This document shows positions 7,916-15,738 of a DNA stretch of 64,000 nucleotides, one piece after another (within the stretch, counting starts at the first letter, position 1; every line of letters starts with the position of its first letter). A model generated the notes under the pieces. That model was not told the DNA's origin, ran no database searches, and was given only the letters and a program-made list of their open reading frames with translations. This stretch comes from Chloroflexaceae bacterium (GTDB lineage Bacteria; Chloroflexota; Chloroflexia; Chloroflexales; Chloroflexaceae): the NCBI GenBank assembly GCA_012031225.1, contig JAAUTZ010000005.1:14006-78005 (forward strand). The letters run 5' to 3'. The position numbers and the translations under genes are program-made.

Positions 7916-9103
7916 TCACGGGGTTGTTTCGCCTAGCAGGTAGCGGCGCAACATGCCCAAGCCCAGCGTGCCGATGAAGTTGAGGTTCTCGCGTTGGCGC
8001 AGGTCGTAATACTGCTCCTGTGTCAGTGGGCCTTCGGGTGTGACCAGCACCGCTACCACCATATGGTAGCCGCGTTCGTCGGGGGTGGCGGACACCTCTA
8101 CGCCTAGCCCCAGCGCACTGCGCCAGTGGTCGCGGGCATTGACTGCGCCAGTGTGGGCGCGGGCGGCGACACCTTCCGGTACGGGGCTATCGAGGGGGTG
8201 GATCGTCACGCCGCGCAGCAGGGTGGTGGGCCGGATGGCGTGGCGGAGCGCAGTGTAGACCGGCGCGGTGACGTGCCCTTCATACAGGGCCAGCGTGAGG
8301 TTGCGCTCTTGGAGCAGCCGCACCACCTGCTGATCGAGCGTTTCGCTGCCAATCAGCACCGAGCCGAGCCGCGCCTCTAGCTCGGTGGTAACGCTATCGA
8401 GCATGGCTTGGGCGGCAGCGGGGCTATCCGCTTTCGCGCCGATGCGTAGCTCGTAGCGGGCTTGCTTGGCCGAGATGCCCACCGTCGGGTTGGATTGCTC
8501 CATCAGATCAGCAATGCGCTCCCCGATGACACTTTCGCCCAGCCCGACGGCATGCAGCACCCGCACCAAGATCACCTCGCGCACGCCGCGCTCGTCGCGC
8601 AGGTAGGGCTGCACCACATGCTCAAACAGGTAGCGCATCTCGGATGGCACACCGGGCAGCACAATCACCGTGCCGTGTTCACTCTCGATCATAAAGCAAG
8701 GCGCGGTGCCCACCGGATTGGGGATCGGGCGTGCGCCCTGCGGAATGTAGGCTTGCCGCCGATTGCTCGCACTCATGGGGCGGCGGAGCGATGCGAAGCG
8801 GGCGGCAACCTGATCGTACAGTGCTTGGTGAAATTCAAGCGGGCGACCAACGGCTAATGCCACCCCGTCGCGGGTGACATCATCTACGGTGGGGCCCATG
8901 CCGCCCGTGCAGATCAGCAGATCGGCGCGGCTGAGGCTCTCACGCACGCACGCCGCAATGCGCTCGATATTGTCGCCAACCATGCCCGTGCGGTAGACAT
9001 TCACGCCGATGCTGGCCAGCTGGCTACTGAGGTAGGCGGTATTTGTATCTACGGTTGTGCCGAGCAGCAGCTCACTGCCAATCGCCAGAATCTCTGCATC
9101 CAT
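7916..9103 (-). CDS. cinA: CinA-like protein with degenerate C-terminal domain
   Basis: The 395-residue protein has the N-terminal CinA/MoCF-like domain: AEILAIGSELLLGTTVDTN at the start, then LICTGGMGPTVDDVTRD and VIVLPGVPSEM, matching the COG1058 pyrophosphatase (ADP-ribose/NMN-related) domain. In typical CinA the C-terminal amidohydrolase domain carries an AESCTGG motif; here the matching place reads LALYEGHVTAPVYTALRH, so the Ser/Cys nucleophile region is missing and NMN deamidase activity is doubtful. AAGGA upstream of ATG 9103 is about 12 bases away, a long spacing, and the intervening bases are pyrimidine-rich. It is the last gene downstream of thrS on this strand. Confidence 0.85.
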   Translation of the reverse strand: MDAEILAIGSELLLGTTVDTNTAYLSSQLASIGVNVYRTGMVGDNIERIAACVRESLSRADLLICTGGMGPTVDDVTRDGVALAVGRPLEFHQALYDQVAARFASLRRPMSASNRRQAYIPQGARPIPNPVGTAPCFMIESEHGTVIVLPGVPSEMRYLFEHVVQPYLRDERGVREVILVRVLHAVGLGESVIGERIADLMEQSNPTVGISAKQARYELRIGAKADSPAAAQAMLDSVTTELEARLGSVLIGSETLDQQVVRLLQERNLTLALYEGHVTAPVYTALRHAIRPTTLLRGVTIHPLDSPVPEGVAARAHTGAVNARDHWRSALGLGVEVSATPDERGYHMVVAVLVTPEGPLTQEQYYDLRQRENLNFIGTLGLGMLRRYLLGETTP

Positions 9104-9158
9104 AGGAGGTAGGTATCCTTGTCTAGCCGAATGTACGTCGCGCCTGATGTCCACCGAA

Positions 9159-9177
9159 CGCGGGGCAGAACCCCGCG
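9159..9177. repeat. Small GC hairpin
   Basis: CGCGGGG and CCCCGCG (9159-9165, 9171-9177) form a perfect 7-bp stem with a 5-base loop between the YtxH-like gene and cinA. Its sequence (gcggggcagaaccccgc) resembles the larger hairpin at 59388-59427, suggesting a small dispersed element or a simple transcript-end structure. Confidence 0.4.
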
Positions 9178-9242
9178 CTCGCTTGGTTGCTACGGCGATA
9201 GTGCGCTAGATGGTAGATAGGTGGCTGACACGCACCTGCCGC

Positions 9243-9497
9243 CTAGTAGTAGGGCGGGTAGTTGGTGGAAGGAAAGCTGGACGCAGGCTTCACGGGCGGG
9301 TCGGTCAGCTTCTTGCGATACTCCGTCCACAGCTGCTGCTCCTGCTGCTCGGCGGCGGCTTTGCCTTCGGCAAGCGCCAGCTTGAGCCGCTCCTGTAGGC
9401 TCTCCCGATGCTCCTTGCCGGAACGCCGACTGAGCAGCATCACGGCGGCGGCACTTACGCCCGCTCCGATCAATACGCCGATAACTAAGCGTCCCAT
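9243..9497 (-). CDS. YtxH-like small membrane-anchored protein
   Basis: This 84-residue protein has an N-terminal glycine-rich membrane helix (MGRLVIGVLIGAGVSAAAVMLL), a basic junction (SRRSGKEHRESLQERLK), then a charged Ala/Glu/Gln-rich helix likely to form a coiled coil, and a Pro/Tyr tail ending PPYY. This matches the layout of YtxH-domain proteins, a family associated with general stress but without defined biochemistry. It lies 66 bases after thrS on the same strand, with AGGAGGG ahead of ATG 9497, and so belongs to the T-box-controlled transcript or follows it. Confidence 0.75.
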   Translation of the reverse strand: MGRLVIGVLIGAGVSAAAVMLLSRRSGKEHRESLQERLKLALAEGKAAAEQQEQQLWTEYRKKLTDPPVKPASSFPSTNYPPYY

Positions 9498-9563
9498 GCG
9501 GCCCTCCTCTGCTTACGTAACATTGTTGCGATGGGGCAGGCCCGACAGGCGGCCCCGTGTGGG

Positions 9564-11339
9564 CTAGCGTCGTTCGTTGATCTCGGCTAGGGCCCGCTCC
9601 AGAAATGCGTCTATCGGCATCGCGCCAAGATCTTCACCGGTGCGCGTGCGAACGGCAACGGCGGCTTGCTCCATCTCCTTATTGCCGATTATAAGCATAT
9701 AGGGAACTTTTTGCAACTGTGCAGCGCGAATCTTGGCTTGCATGCGGTCACGGCTAGCATTGACTTCGACGCGCAGATCGGCGGCGGCAAGGCGGGCTTG
9801 CACCTGCTCGGCATAGGCGAGGTGGTTGTCGGTAATGGGGATCACCACCGCTTGCACGGGGGCCAGCCAGAGCGGGAAGGCTCCAGCGTAGTGTTCGATC
9901 AGCACCCCGAAGAACCGCTCCATGCTGCCGAGCAGGGCCCGATGCACCATATAGGGGCGGTGCGGTTGTCCATCCTCACCGATGTACTCCATCCCGAAGC
10001 GTTCGGGCAGGTTGAAGTCAAACTGGATCGTACTGAGCTGCCACTCGCGCCCTAGCGCATCGGTCACTTTCAGGTCAATCTTGGGCCCATAGAATGCGCC
10101 GCCGCCCGCATCTACCGCATAGGGCAGATCGTGCCCCTCAATCGCCTTGCGCAGCGCGGCAGTGGCTAGCTCCCAATTGGCCGGATCGCCGACGTACTTG
10201 TCGGGCATGGTCGAGAGGTACGCCGTGAAGTCGGTCAAGCCGAAGGAGCGCAGGATGTAGAGCGAGAAATCCAGCGCACGGTTGATCTCGACTTCGACTT
10301 GATCGGGGCGGCAGAAGATGTGCGCGTCATCCTGCGTGAAGCCGCGCACGCGGGTGAGTCCGTGCAGCGTGCCACTGCGCTCGTAGCGGTAGACGGTGCC
10401 GTATTCGGCGTAGCGTTGGGGCAGGTCGCGGTAGGAGCGGATGTGGTTTTTGTAGATCTGGATATGGAACGGGCAGTTCATCGGCTTGGCAAAGTATTCT
10501 TCGCCGTCAATATCCATCGGGGCGTACATATTCTCCTTGTAGAAGCCGAGATGCCCGGAGGTTTCCCACAGTTGGGCCCGCCCAATGTGGGGCGAATAGA
10601 CCCATTCGTAGCCGTTTCTGAAGTGCGCTTGGCGGGCGAAGTCTTCGGCAATGGCGCGGATGCGTGCGCCTTTGGGATGCCACAGGATCAAGCCGGGGCC
10701 AACTTCATCGGAGATGCTGAACAGGTCGAGTTCTTTGCCGAGCTTGCGGTGATCGCGGCGGGCGGCTTCTTCGAGCCGCCAGAGGTACTGGGCTAGCTCA
10801 TCGGCGGTGGGCCATGCCGTGCCGTAGATCCGCTGCAACATGGGGCGGTGCTCATCGCCGCGCCAATATGCCCCCGCGATGCTGGTCAGCTTGAACGCAT
10901 CCGGGTTGATCTGTCCGGTGCGCTCAAGGTGTGGGCCACGGCACAGGTCCTCAAAGGTGGCTTGGCGATAGGTCGAGATCACCGGGCCGCTCCCGATGGC
11001 TTGTTCGCCATATTCGTCCTGCCCGGCGGCAAGCCCCTCGATCAGTTCGAGCTTGTAGGGCTGATCGGCAAACAGGGCGCGGGCTTGATCGGCACTGACC
11101 TCGCGGTAGGTGAAGGGGTGATCCTCGCTGATGATGCGGCGCATGCGTGTTTCGATCTCGCTCAGGTCATCTGGGGTGAGCGAGCGGGGCAGGTCGAAAT
11201 CGTAGTAGAAGCCATTGTCAATCGGCGGGCCAATCGCAATCCGTGCATCGGGGAACAGCTCTAGCACGGCTTGGGCCATAACGTGGGCGAGTGAGTGGCG
11301 TAAGTGGTAGTTGGGGTCGCTCTCTGGTGTGACGGGCAT
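9564..11339 (-). CDS. thrS: Threonyl-tRNA synthetase lacking the TGS domain
   Basis: A 591-residue class II synthetase that charges tRNA-Thr. The N2 editing domain starts almost at once (HLRHSLAHVMAQAV, with the HxxxH motif). The catalytic core shows YRYERSGTLHGLTRVRGFTQDDAH (motif 2 region) and LLGSMERFFGVLIEHYAGAFP (motif 3), with zinc-ligand candidates in PMNCPFH. The C-terminal anticodon-binding domain begins near APVQAVVIPI. Usual bacterial ThrRS is about 640 residues with an N-terminal TGS domain, absent here. ATG 11339 follows AAAGGA at 8 bases. A T-box leader with a threonine codon lies upstream of the preceding gene, so expression should rise when tRNA-Thr is uncharged. Confidence 0.97.
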   Translation of the reverse strand: MPVTPESDPNYHLRHSLAHVMAQAVLELFPDARIAIGPPIDNGFYYDFDLPRSLTPDDLSEIETRMRRIISEDHPFTYREVSADQARALFADQPYKLELIEGLAAGQDEYGEQAIGSGPVISTYRQATFEDLCRGPHLERTGQINPDAFKLTSIAGAYWRGDEHRPMLQRIYGTAWPTADELAQYLWRLEEAARRDHRKLGKELDLFSISDEVGPGLILWHPKGARIRAIAEDFARQAHFRNGYEWVYSPHIGRAQLWETSGHLGFYKENMYAPMDIDGEEYFAKPMNCPFHIQIYKNHIRSYRDLPQRYAEYGTVYRYERSGTLHGLTRVRGFTQDDAHIFCRPDQVEVEINRALDFSLYILRSFGLTDFTAYLSTMPDKYVGDPANWELATAALRKAIEGHDLPYAVDAGGGAFYGPKIDLKVTDALGREWQLSTIQFDFNLPERFGMEYIGEDGQPHRPYMVHRALLGSMERFFGVLIEHYAGAFPLWLAPVQAVVIPITDNHLAYAEQVQARLAAADLRVEVNASRDRMQAKIRAAQLQKVPYMLIIGNKEMEQAAVAVRTRTGEDLGAMPIDAFLERALAEINERR

Positions 11340-11405
11340 TGGGTGATCCTTTCTGTTCAGGATAGTTTCGGTCTCTATTGGGCTGCGGTACGTTACTGCG
11401 TTCGG

Positions 11406-12050
11406 TTAACGGTGTAGTTCCAGCACAATCTGGCCCTGTTCAACACGGGCTACGGCGACACGCCGCCCTTGCTGCACGAGTTCATCATGCAGCAATTGTT
11501 GGATCGGGGCGAGCAATGCGTCGGGGGCGAGCAGCGTGCCAGCCATCCCAGCGAGGCGCGGGTTGTCCAACACGGGTAGCCCCTGCTCGGCGCGTAAGCC
11601 GGTGCTGCCCTGCACGTCGGTGCCGGCGACACGCACCGTAATGCGGATGGTATCCGGCACAAACTGCACGCGGAGTGACTCGACGGGCGCAAAGCGGCTC
11701 TGGTTGGCGGCGAGGTAGGCATTGGCTTGGGCTTCGGTAATCACCAGCACCCCATCCGGCACGGCTGCAATGATCGTAGGTAGGATGCGTTCGGCTTGCT
11801 GCTGCACGTCTAGCGGGGGCGCACCCCCAAACGGGATGATTGTGGCACCAAGTTGGACACTCACGCGCTCGCCGACCGCCCGGCTGAGGGGGATCCGCAT
11901 GGCTAACAGGTAGCCCAGCAGACAGCCCGTGAGCATGGCCAGTGGCACCAATAGGAGCGGCAAGCAGCCCCGCCGACGGGCGCGGTGCGGGCGGCGACGG
12001 TTCGCCACTGGTGCGGGGTGGGGTGGGGGGAGCGGGCGATAGCCACTCAT
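11406..12050 (-). CDS. Membrane-anchored protein between T-box and thrS, unknown
   Basis: This 214-residue protein has a Pro-rich and Arg-rich cytoplasmic N-terminus (to about residue 28), one transmembrane segment (CLPLLLVPLAMLTGCLLGYLLA) and a mainly beta extracytoplasmic region. The pattern ITEAQANAYLA followed by amphipathic beta strands and a final QGQIVLEL resembles DUF2993/DUF2140-like lipid-binding folds, but the match is weak. ATG 12050 is preceded by AAAGGAG at 6 bases. It is the first gene after the threonine T-box and 66 bases before thrS, so it is predicted to be induced together with thrS, an unexpected position for a membrane protein. Confidence 0.7.
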   Translation of the reverse strand: MSGYRPLPPPHPAPVANRRRPHRARRRGCLPLLLVPLAMLTGCLLGYLLAMRIPLSRAVGERVSVQLGATIIPFGGAPPLDVQQQAERILPTIIAAVPDGVLVITEAQANAYLAANQSRFAPVESLRVQFVPDTIRITVRVAGTDVQGSTGLRAEQGLPVLDNPRLAGMAGTLLAPDALLAPIQQLLHDELVQQGRRVAVARVEQGQIVLELHR

Positions 12051-12103
12051 AGGCGCACTCCTTTCGATCCAATTCAGCCCAGAACAGCCCAGAATCGGCA
12101 CAC

Positions 12104-12133
12104 AAAAAAACTCCGTCCTCATACAGGACGAAG
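12104..12133 (-). terminator. T-box conditional terminator
   Basis: CTTCGTCCT and AGGACGGAG (one G-T pair) form a 9-bp stem with a GTATG loop, followed by TTTTTTT. It is the terminator half of the T-box decision and overlaps the region needed for the antiterminator. Confidence 0.9.
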
Positions 12134-12430
12134 CAAAGGCTACGTGGTTCCACCTGTTTTGAGCCGCACCTACCTAGCCCGATCTGGGACGATCACGGGC
12201 GGCGGGCAAACTCCGCTTAGGGGCGCGGTAACGGGCGCACCCGGTTGCCTTTGGCGGGCGCGGTGGCGCATCGCTTCGGCAACGGCTCAAAGGTGGTACA
12301 GGGTCGGTCTCTACCGGATGCGCTTCCAGCCGCGACGCATCCTCTCTGGGGCAGGGCAAATCCGCCTGCATGTCCTTCTCATCGCCGCATACAGAGGCTA
12401 TGCTCTGCATGCCTGAATTGTTTAGGTGCT
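12104..12430 (-). promoter_or_regulatory. Threonine T-box leader
   Basis: On the minus strand the leader runs from about 12430 to 12104. Stem I features are present: GATGAGAAGGAC near its base (12383-12372), a CCAGAGAGG element with partner GGCTGGAAGC in the apical region, and a specifier loop reading TGTACCACC, where ACC (Thr) at 12297-12295 is followed by a purine. The T-box core AGGTGGAACCACG, which pairs with uncharged tRNA CCA ends, lies at 12155-12143. It is followed by a 9-bp terminator hairpin (12133-12111) and seven Ts (12110-12104). Such leaders read through when the cognate tRNA is uncharged. The cognate synthetase thrS is the second gene downstream. Confidence 0.93.
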
Positions 12431-12437
12431 AAACAGC

Positions 12438-12467
12438 ATCATACCATAGCATGGCGCGGCTGGTCAA
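12438..12467 (-). promoter_or_regulatory. Promoter of the T-box/thrS transcript
   Basis: On the minus strand TTGACC (12467-12462) and TATGAT (12443-12438) are spaced by 18 bases. The predicted start, near 12431, falls just ahead of the T-box leader. Confidence 0.7.
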
Positions 12468-12592
12468 CGCGCTGGGGCTGTACCGGTTGCGCTACCCTAA
12501 TCATGGTACAATACGAATATATCGCTCAGGTAAACTACACCGCCGCGAGCTAGAGCTATTGGGATCCGCCGTAAGCCACAGGAGATCAGCGT

Positions 12593-13936
12593 ATGGTAGA
12601 GGTTATGCAGCGTCATATCAATCTGGTGACGGAAGTGCCGGGGCCCCGTTCACGGGCGATTGTTGCCCGCCGCGAAGCCCACGTTGCCGCCGGATTGTAC
12701 AAGGCTACGCCGATTGCGGTAGCGCATGCACAGGGCGCACTGGTGACGGATGTAGACGGCAATACCTACATTGATCTGGTGGGCGGGATTGGGACGCTCG
12801 CGGTCGGGCACTGCCATCCGGCGGTGGTAGCAGCAGTGCAGCAGCAAGCCGCGCAGCTGATCCACATGTCGGCTCTCGTGGGGAGCTACGAGGCTTACGT
12901 GGCCTTGAGTGAACGCATGAATACGGCCGTGCCAATCAGTGGGCCGTGCAAGACGCTGCTCGGCAATAGCGGGGCCGAGGCGGTGGAAGATGCGATCAAG
13001 ATCGCCCGCGCCTATACCGGCAAGTCGGCGATTATTGTGTTCGACGGAGCCTATCACGGGCGCACGCTGGCAACGATCTCGCTGACTTCGCGGGTGGCCT
13101 TCAAGAAGAAGTTTGGGCCCTACCTGCCTGAAGTCTATCGCGCCCCATTCCCCTACGCCTACCGCTATGGCATGGATGAGGCGGCGTGTGTTGAGCATTG
13201 TTGGGCGGCGATGGAGCGTATGCAGGTGGCGGTGGTAGATCCGGCGAATGTGGCGGCGGTGGTGATTGAGCCGGTGCAGGGCGAGGGGGGCTTTATTCCT
13301 GTGCCCGCCGAGTTCTTGCGCCGCCTGCGTGATTTCTGCGATACGCACGGCGCGGTGCTGATTGCGGATGAGGTGCAGAGTGGCTTTGGGCGCACAGGCA
13401 CACTATTTGCGATTGAGCAGGCGGGGGTGGAGCCAGACATTCTCGTGTCAGCCAAGAGTCTCTCGGCGGGCGTGCCGCTGGGGGCAACTACTGGGCGGGC
13501 GGAGATTATGGATGCTGCCCCGCTCGGCGGGATTGGCGGCACGTTCGGCGGCAATCCGCTCGCGTGTGTGGCGGCGTTGGCAGTCTTCGATATTCTGGAG
13601 CAGGAGCGGTTGCTCGAACGGGCAACCCAGATTGGCGCACACATCCGTGAGCGGGCGGCGGTATGGCAACACGATCTGCCGATGCTGGGCGATGTGCGCG
13701 GGCGGGGCGCAATGCTGGCCTTGGAACTGGTTACAGATCGGGCGAGCCGCACACCGGCTCCAATGCAGATGCAGGTGATCCTTGAGCGCATGCTCCAGCA
13801 GGGCGTGATTGGCTTGCGGGCCGGGCTGTATGGCAACTGCATCCGCCTGCTGGCTCCGTTGGTGATTACCGACGAGCAGCTCGATGAGGGCTTGAATGTG
13901 CTAGAGGATGCCCTGTATACGGTGGCTCGCCCATGA
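12593..13936 (+). CDS. gabT: 4-aminobutyrate aminotransferase-type class III aminotransferase
   Basis: This 447-residue PLP enzyme is of the class III omega-aminotransferase type. Key blocks are LLGNSGAEAVEDAIKIAR, the phosphate loop; YHGRTLATISLTSR; VVIEPVQGEGGFIPVP; the LIADEVQSGFGRTG aspartate motif; and ILVSAKSLSAGVPLGA with the Schiff-base lysine. Together these are closest to GabT, which converts GABA and 2-oxoglutarate to succinate semialdehyde and glutamate, though related enzymes use ornithine, lysine or beta-alanine. ATG 12593 follows AGGAG at 8-9 bases. Its stop overlaps the next ATG (ATGA), the first coupling in a seven-gene run. Confidence 0.9.
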   Translation: MVEVMQRHINLVTEVPGPRSRAIVARREAHVAAGLYKATPIAVAHAQGALVTDVDGNTYIDLVGGIGTLAVGHCHPAVVAAVQQQAAQLIHMSALVGSYEAYVALSERMNTAVPISGPCKTLLGNSGAEAVEDAIKIARAYTGKSAIIVFDGAYHGRTLATISLTSRVAFKKKFGPYLPEVYRAPFPYAYRYGMDEAACVEHCWAAMERMQVAVVDPANVAAVVIEPVQGEGGFIPVPAEFLRRLRDFCDTHGAVLIADEVQSGFGRTGTLFAIEQAGVEPDILVSAKSLSAGVPLGATTGRAEIMDAAPLGGIGGTFGGNPLACVAALAVFDILEQERLLERATQIGAHIRERAAVWQHDLPMLGDVRGRGAMLALELVTDRASRTPAPMQMQVILERMLQQGVIGLRAGLYGNCIRLLAPLVITDEQLDEGLNVLEDALYTVARP

Positions 13937-14538
13937 TGACAATCTGCACGACCCAGCCGGAACACATCCCGCAATTGGTGGTTCATCAAAAGGAGTGCTT
14001 CCCGATGCTCTCCTCCGCAGAGTGGTACGACCAAGCCAAATTCGAGGCGCACCTGCGCGTATTCTCAGCGGGTCAGCATGTCGCGCTTGATGGGGAGCGG
14101 GTAGTGGGGCAGAGTAGCGCCTTTCGCGCCCGCACTGAGCAGGTGATGGTGCAGCACCGCTTCAACGATATTATGGGGTACGGCTACTTCACCAATCACG
14201 ATCCGCAGGGTGAATGGCTGTATGGTGCAGACATGAGCGTGCATGCCCAGTATCGGCGGCGCGGGATTGCCACTGCGCTGTACAATACGCGCAAAGTCCT
14301 GATCCGTGCGCTGGGCATGCGCGGCATGGTGGCAGGCGGGATGATTCCGGGCTACGCTCATTACCACACGCAGCTGCGCGTAGAAGACTATGTGGCGCAG
14401 GTGGTGGCGGGCACACTCAGCGATCCAACCCTCACACCGCAGTTGCGGCAGGGCTTCACCGTGCGCGATATTCTCTACCACCACTTCGACGGCGAGGGTC
14501 CGTTGGTGCATGCCACGCTGCTGGTGTGGGAGGCGTAG
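13933..14538 (+). CDS. GNAT family N-acetyltransferase
   Basis: A 201-residue GNAT-fold protein, with the acetyl-CoA pyrophosphate-binding motif A visible as YRRRGIATALYNTRK after beta-4 (GADMSVHAQ). The substrate is not evident. A tail of about 50 residues (after GYAHYHTQLRVEDYVAQVV) extends beyond the usual GNAT core; this 'large GNAT' arrangement also occurs next to aminotransferases or amidohydrolases in other genomes. Its ATG at 13933 overlaps the gabT stop by 4 bases, with a second possible ATG at 13936. The pairing suggests acetylation of an amine or amino acid connected with GabT, but this is inference. Confidence 0.85.
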   Translation: MMTICTTQPEHIPQLVVHQKECFPMLSSAEWYDQAKFEAHLRVFSAGQHVALDGERVVGQSSAFRARTEQVMVQHRFNDIMGYGYFTNHDPQGEWLYGADMSVHAQYRRRGIATALYNTRKVLIRALGMRGMVAGGMIPGYAHYHTQLRVEDYVAQVVAGTLSDPTLTPQLRQGFTVRDILYHHFDGEGPLVHATLLVWEA

Positions 14539-14547
14539 GGGCTACGG

Positions 14548-15738
14548 ATGAGTATGTCGCAAAAGGAACTCGACGCTCTGATTGTCGGCGGGGAGTCGGA
14601 TCGGGTGGAGTTCAAAGCAATTGCTAAAAACAATGCGGATACGATCAAACAGACGATCTGTGCGTTTGCGAATGATCTGCCCAAGCATCAACAGGTAGGC
14701 GTGATTGTGATCGGGCTGCACGATGATAGTCGCTGTGCCGATACTGACATTACGGATGAGATGCTAACAACACTGGCTCATTGGCAACGTGATATTCTGC
14801 CGTTTCCTGATCTGGATGTCCAGAAGCGCACGATGCATGGATGTTCAGTGGCAATCGTTACGGTGCATCCACACCCGAATCCGCCCCTGCGCTACAATGG
14901 GCGGGTGTATATTCGGGTTGGGCCAACGACACGGGTGGCGGATAGCCAACAAGAACAACGCTTGATTGAGAAGCGGCGGGCTGGCAACAAACCGTTCGAT
15001 CTGCATCCTGTCTATGGCGCGACACGCGACGACCTGCATCAACGTGCATTTCATGAATATCTTGCACTCGCCATTAAGCCCGATGTCCTTGCCCAGAATA
15101 GCCGATCTTATGAGCAGAAGCTGGCATCGCTGCGCTTCATTATGAGCATTGACGACCCCACCCCCACCGTGCTTGGGATCATCACCATTGGCACCAACCC
15201 TAGCCTCTATATCCCCGGTAGCTATATCCAGTTTATTCGCTATGATGGCATCACTATCCTTGATCCCATTCAAGATCAGCAGGAGTTGCGGGGCACGCTG
15301 CTGGAGATTTTGCGGCAACTCGATGAAAAACTGAGCATTAATGTGAGGACCGCATTACGGGTTGGCTCCCAACCTACGGCACAGGCAGCCCCTGATTATC
15401 CCATCGTTGCACTTCAGCAAATTGCCCGCAATGCAATTTTGCATCGCAATTATGAAAGCTCGAACGCGCCAGTCTATATGCGCTGGTTTGCTGATCGGGT
15501 TGAAATCACTAGCCCCGGCGGACTCTTCGGTAATGTCACCCGCGCCAACTTTGGCACCGGGGTGACTGATTACCGCAACCCCAACATTGCTGAGGTGATG
15601 AAAAATCTCGGCTACGTGGAACGCTTTGGCTTCGGGCTTGCCAAAGCTCAGATGGAACTCCAAGCGAACGGGAACCCGCCCCTCGCATTCGACATCCAAG
15701 ATACGACCATTACGGTTGTTCTGCGGAGAACATCATGA
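14548..15738 (+). CDS. AlbA_2 DNA-binding/HATPase protein, partner of a ParA-like ATPase
   Basis: The 396-residue protein starts with an AlbA_2 (Schlafen-type AlbA) domain: ESDRVEFKAIAKNNADTIKQTICAFAN and VIVIGLHDDSR, then YNGRVYIRVGPTTRVA. The middle part is the RecG-like linker found in this family. Its C-terminus is a HATPase_c_4 module with an N-box (QIARNAILHRNY), an ITSPGGLFG motif and GYVERFGFGLAKA. Members are usually annotated as putative transcriptional regulators, and some occur in defense loci. ATG 14548 is 9 bases after the GNAT stop. Base composition is noticeably lower in GC than the flanking biosynthetic genes. Its stop overlaps the ParA-like gene by 4 bases, so the two are coupled. 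Confidence 0.85.
   Translation: MSMSQKELDALIVGGESDRVEFKAIAKNNADTIKQTICAFANDLPKHQQVGVIVIGLHDDSRCADTDITDEMLTTLAHWQRDILPFPDLDVQKRTMHGCSVAIVTVHPHPNPPLRYNGRVYIRVGPTTRVADSQQEQRLIEKRRAGNKPFDLHPVYGATRDDLHQRAFHEYLALAIKPDVLAQNSRSYEQKLASLRFIMSIDDPTPTVLGIITIGTNPSLYIPGSYIQFIRYDGITILDPIQDQQELRGTLLEILRQLDEKLSINVRTALRVGSQPTAQAAPDYPIVALQQIARNAILHRNYESSNAPVYMRWFADRVEITSPGGLFGNVTRANFGTGVTDYRNPNIAEVMKNLGYVERFGFGLAKAQMELQANGNPPLAFDIQDTTITVVLRRTS

Noticed and set aside
9101-9112. Apparent AGGAGGT beside the cinA start
   Set aside because: It reads AGGAGG on the plus strand only. On the coding strand it is CCTACCTCCT, an anti-Shine-Dalgarno sequence, so it cannot be the ribosome site.
12245-12553. Plus-strand frames over the T-box leader
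   Set aside because: The region is explained by a structured minus-strand T-box leader, and none of the frames has a ribosome site or family match.
13165-14052. Antisense frame of 295 codons over gabT and the GNAT gene
   Set aside because: Low-complexity Ser/Arg-rich translation without motifs, opposite two well-supported genes.
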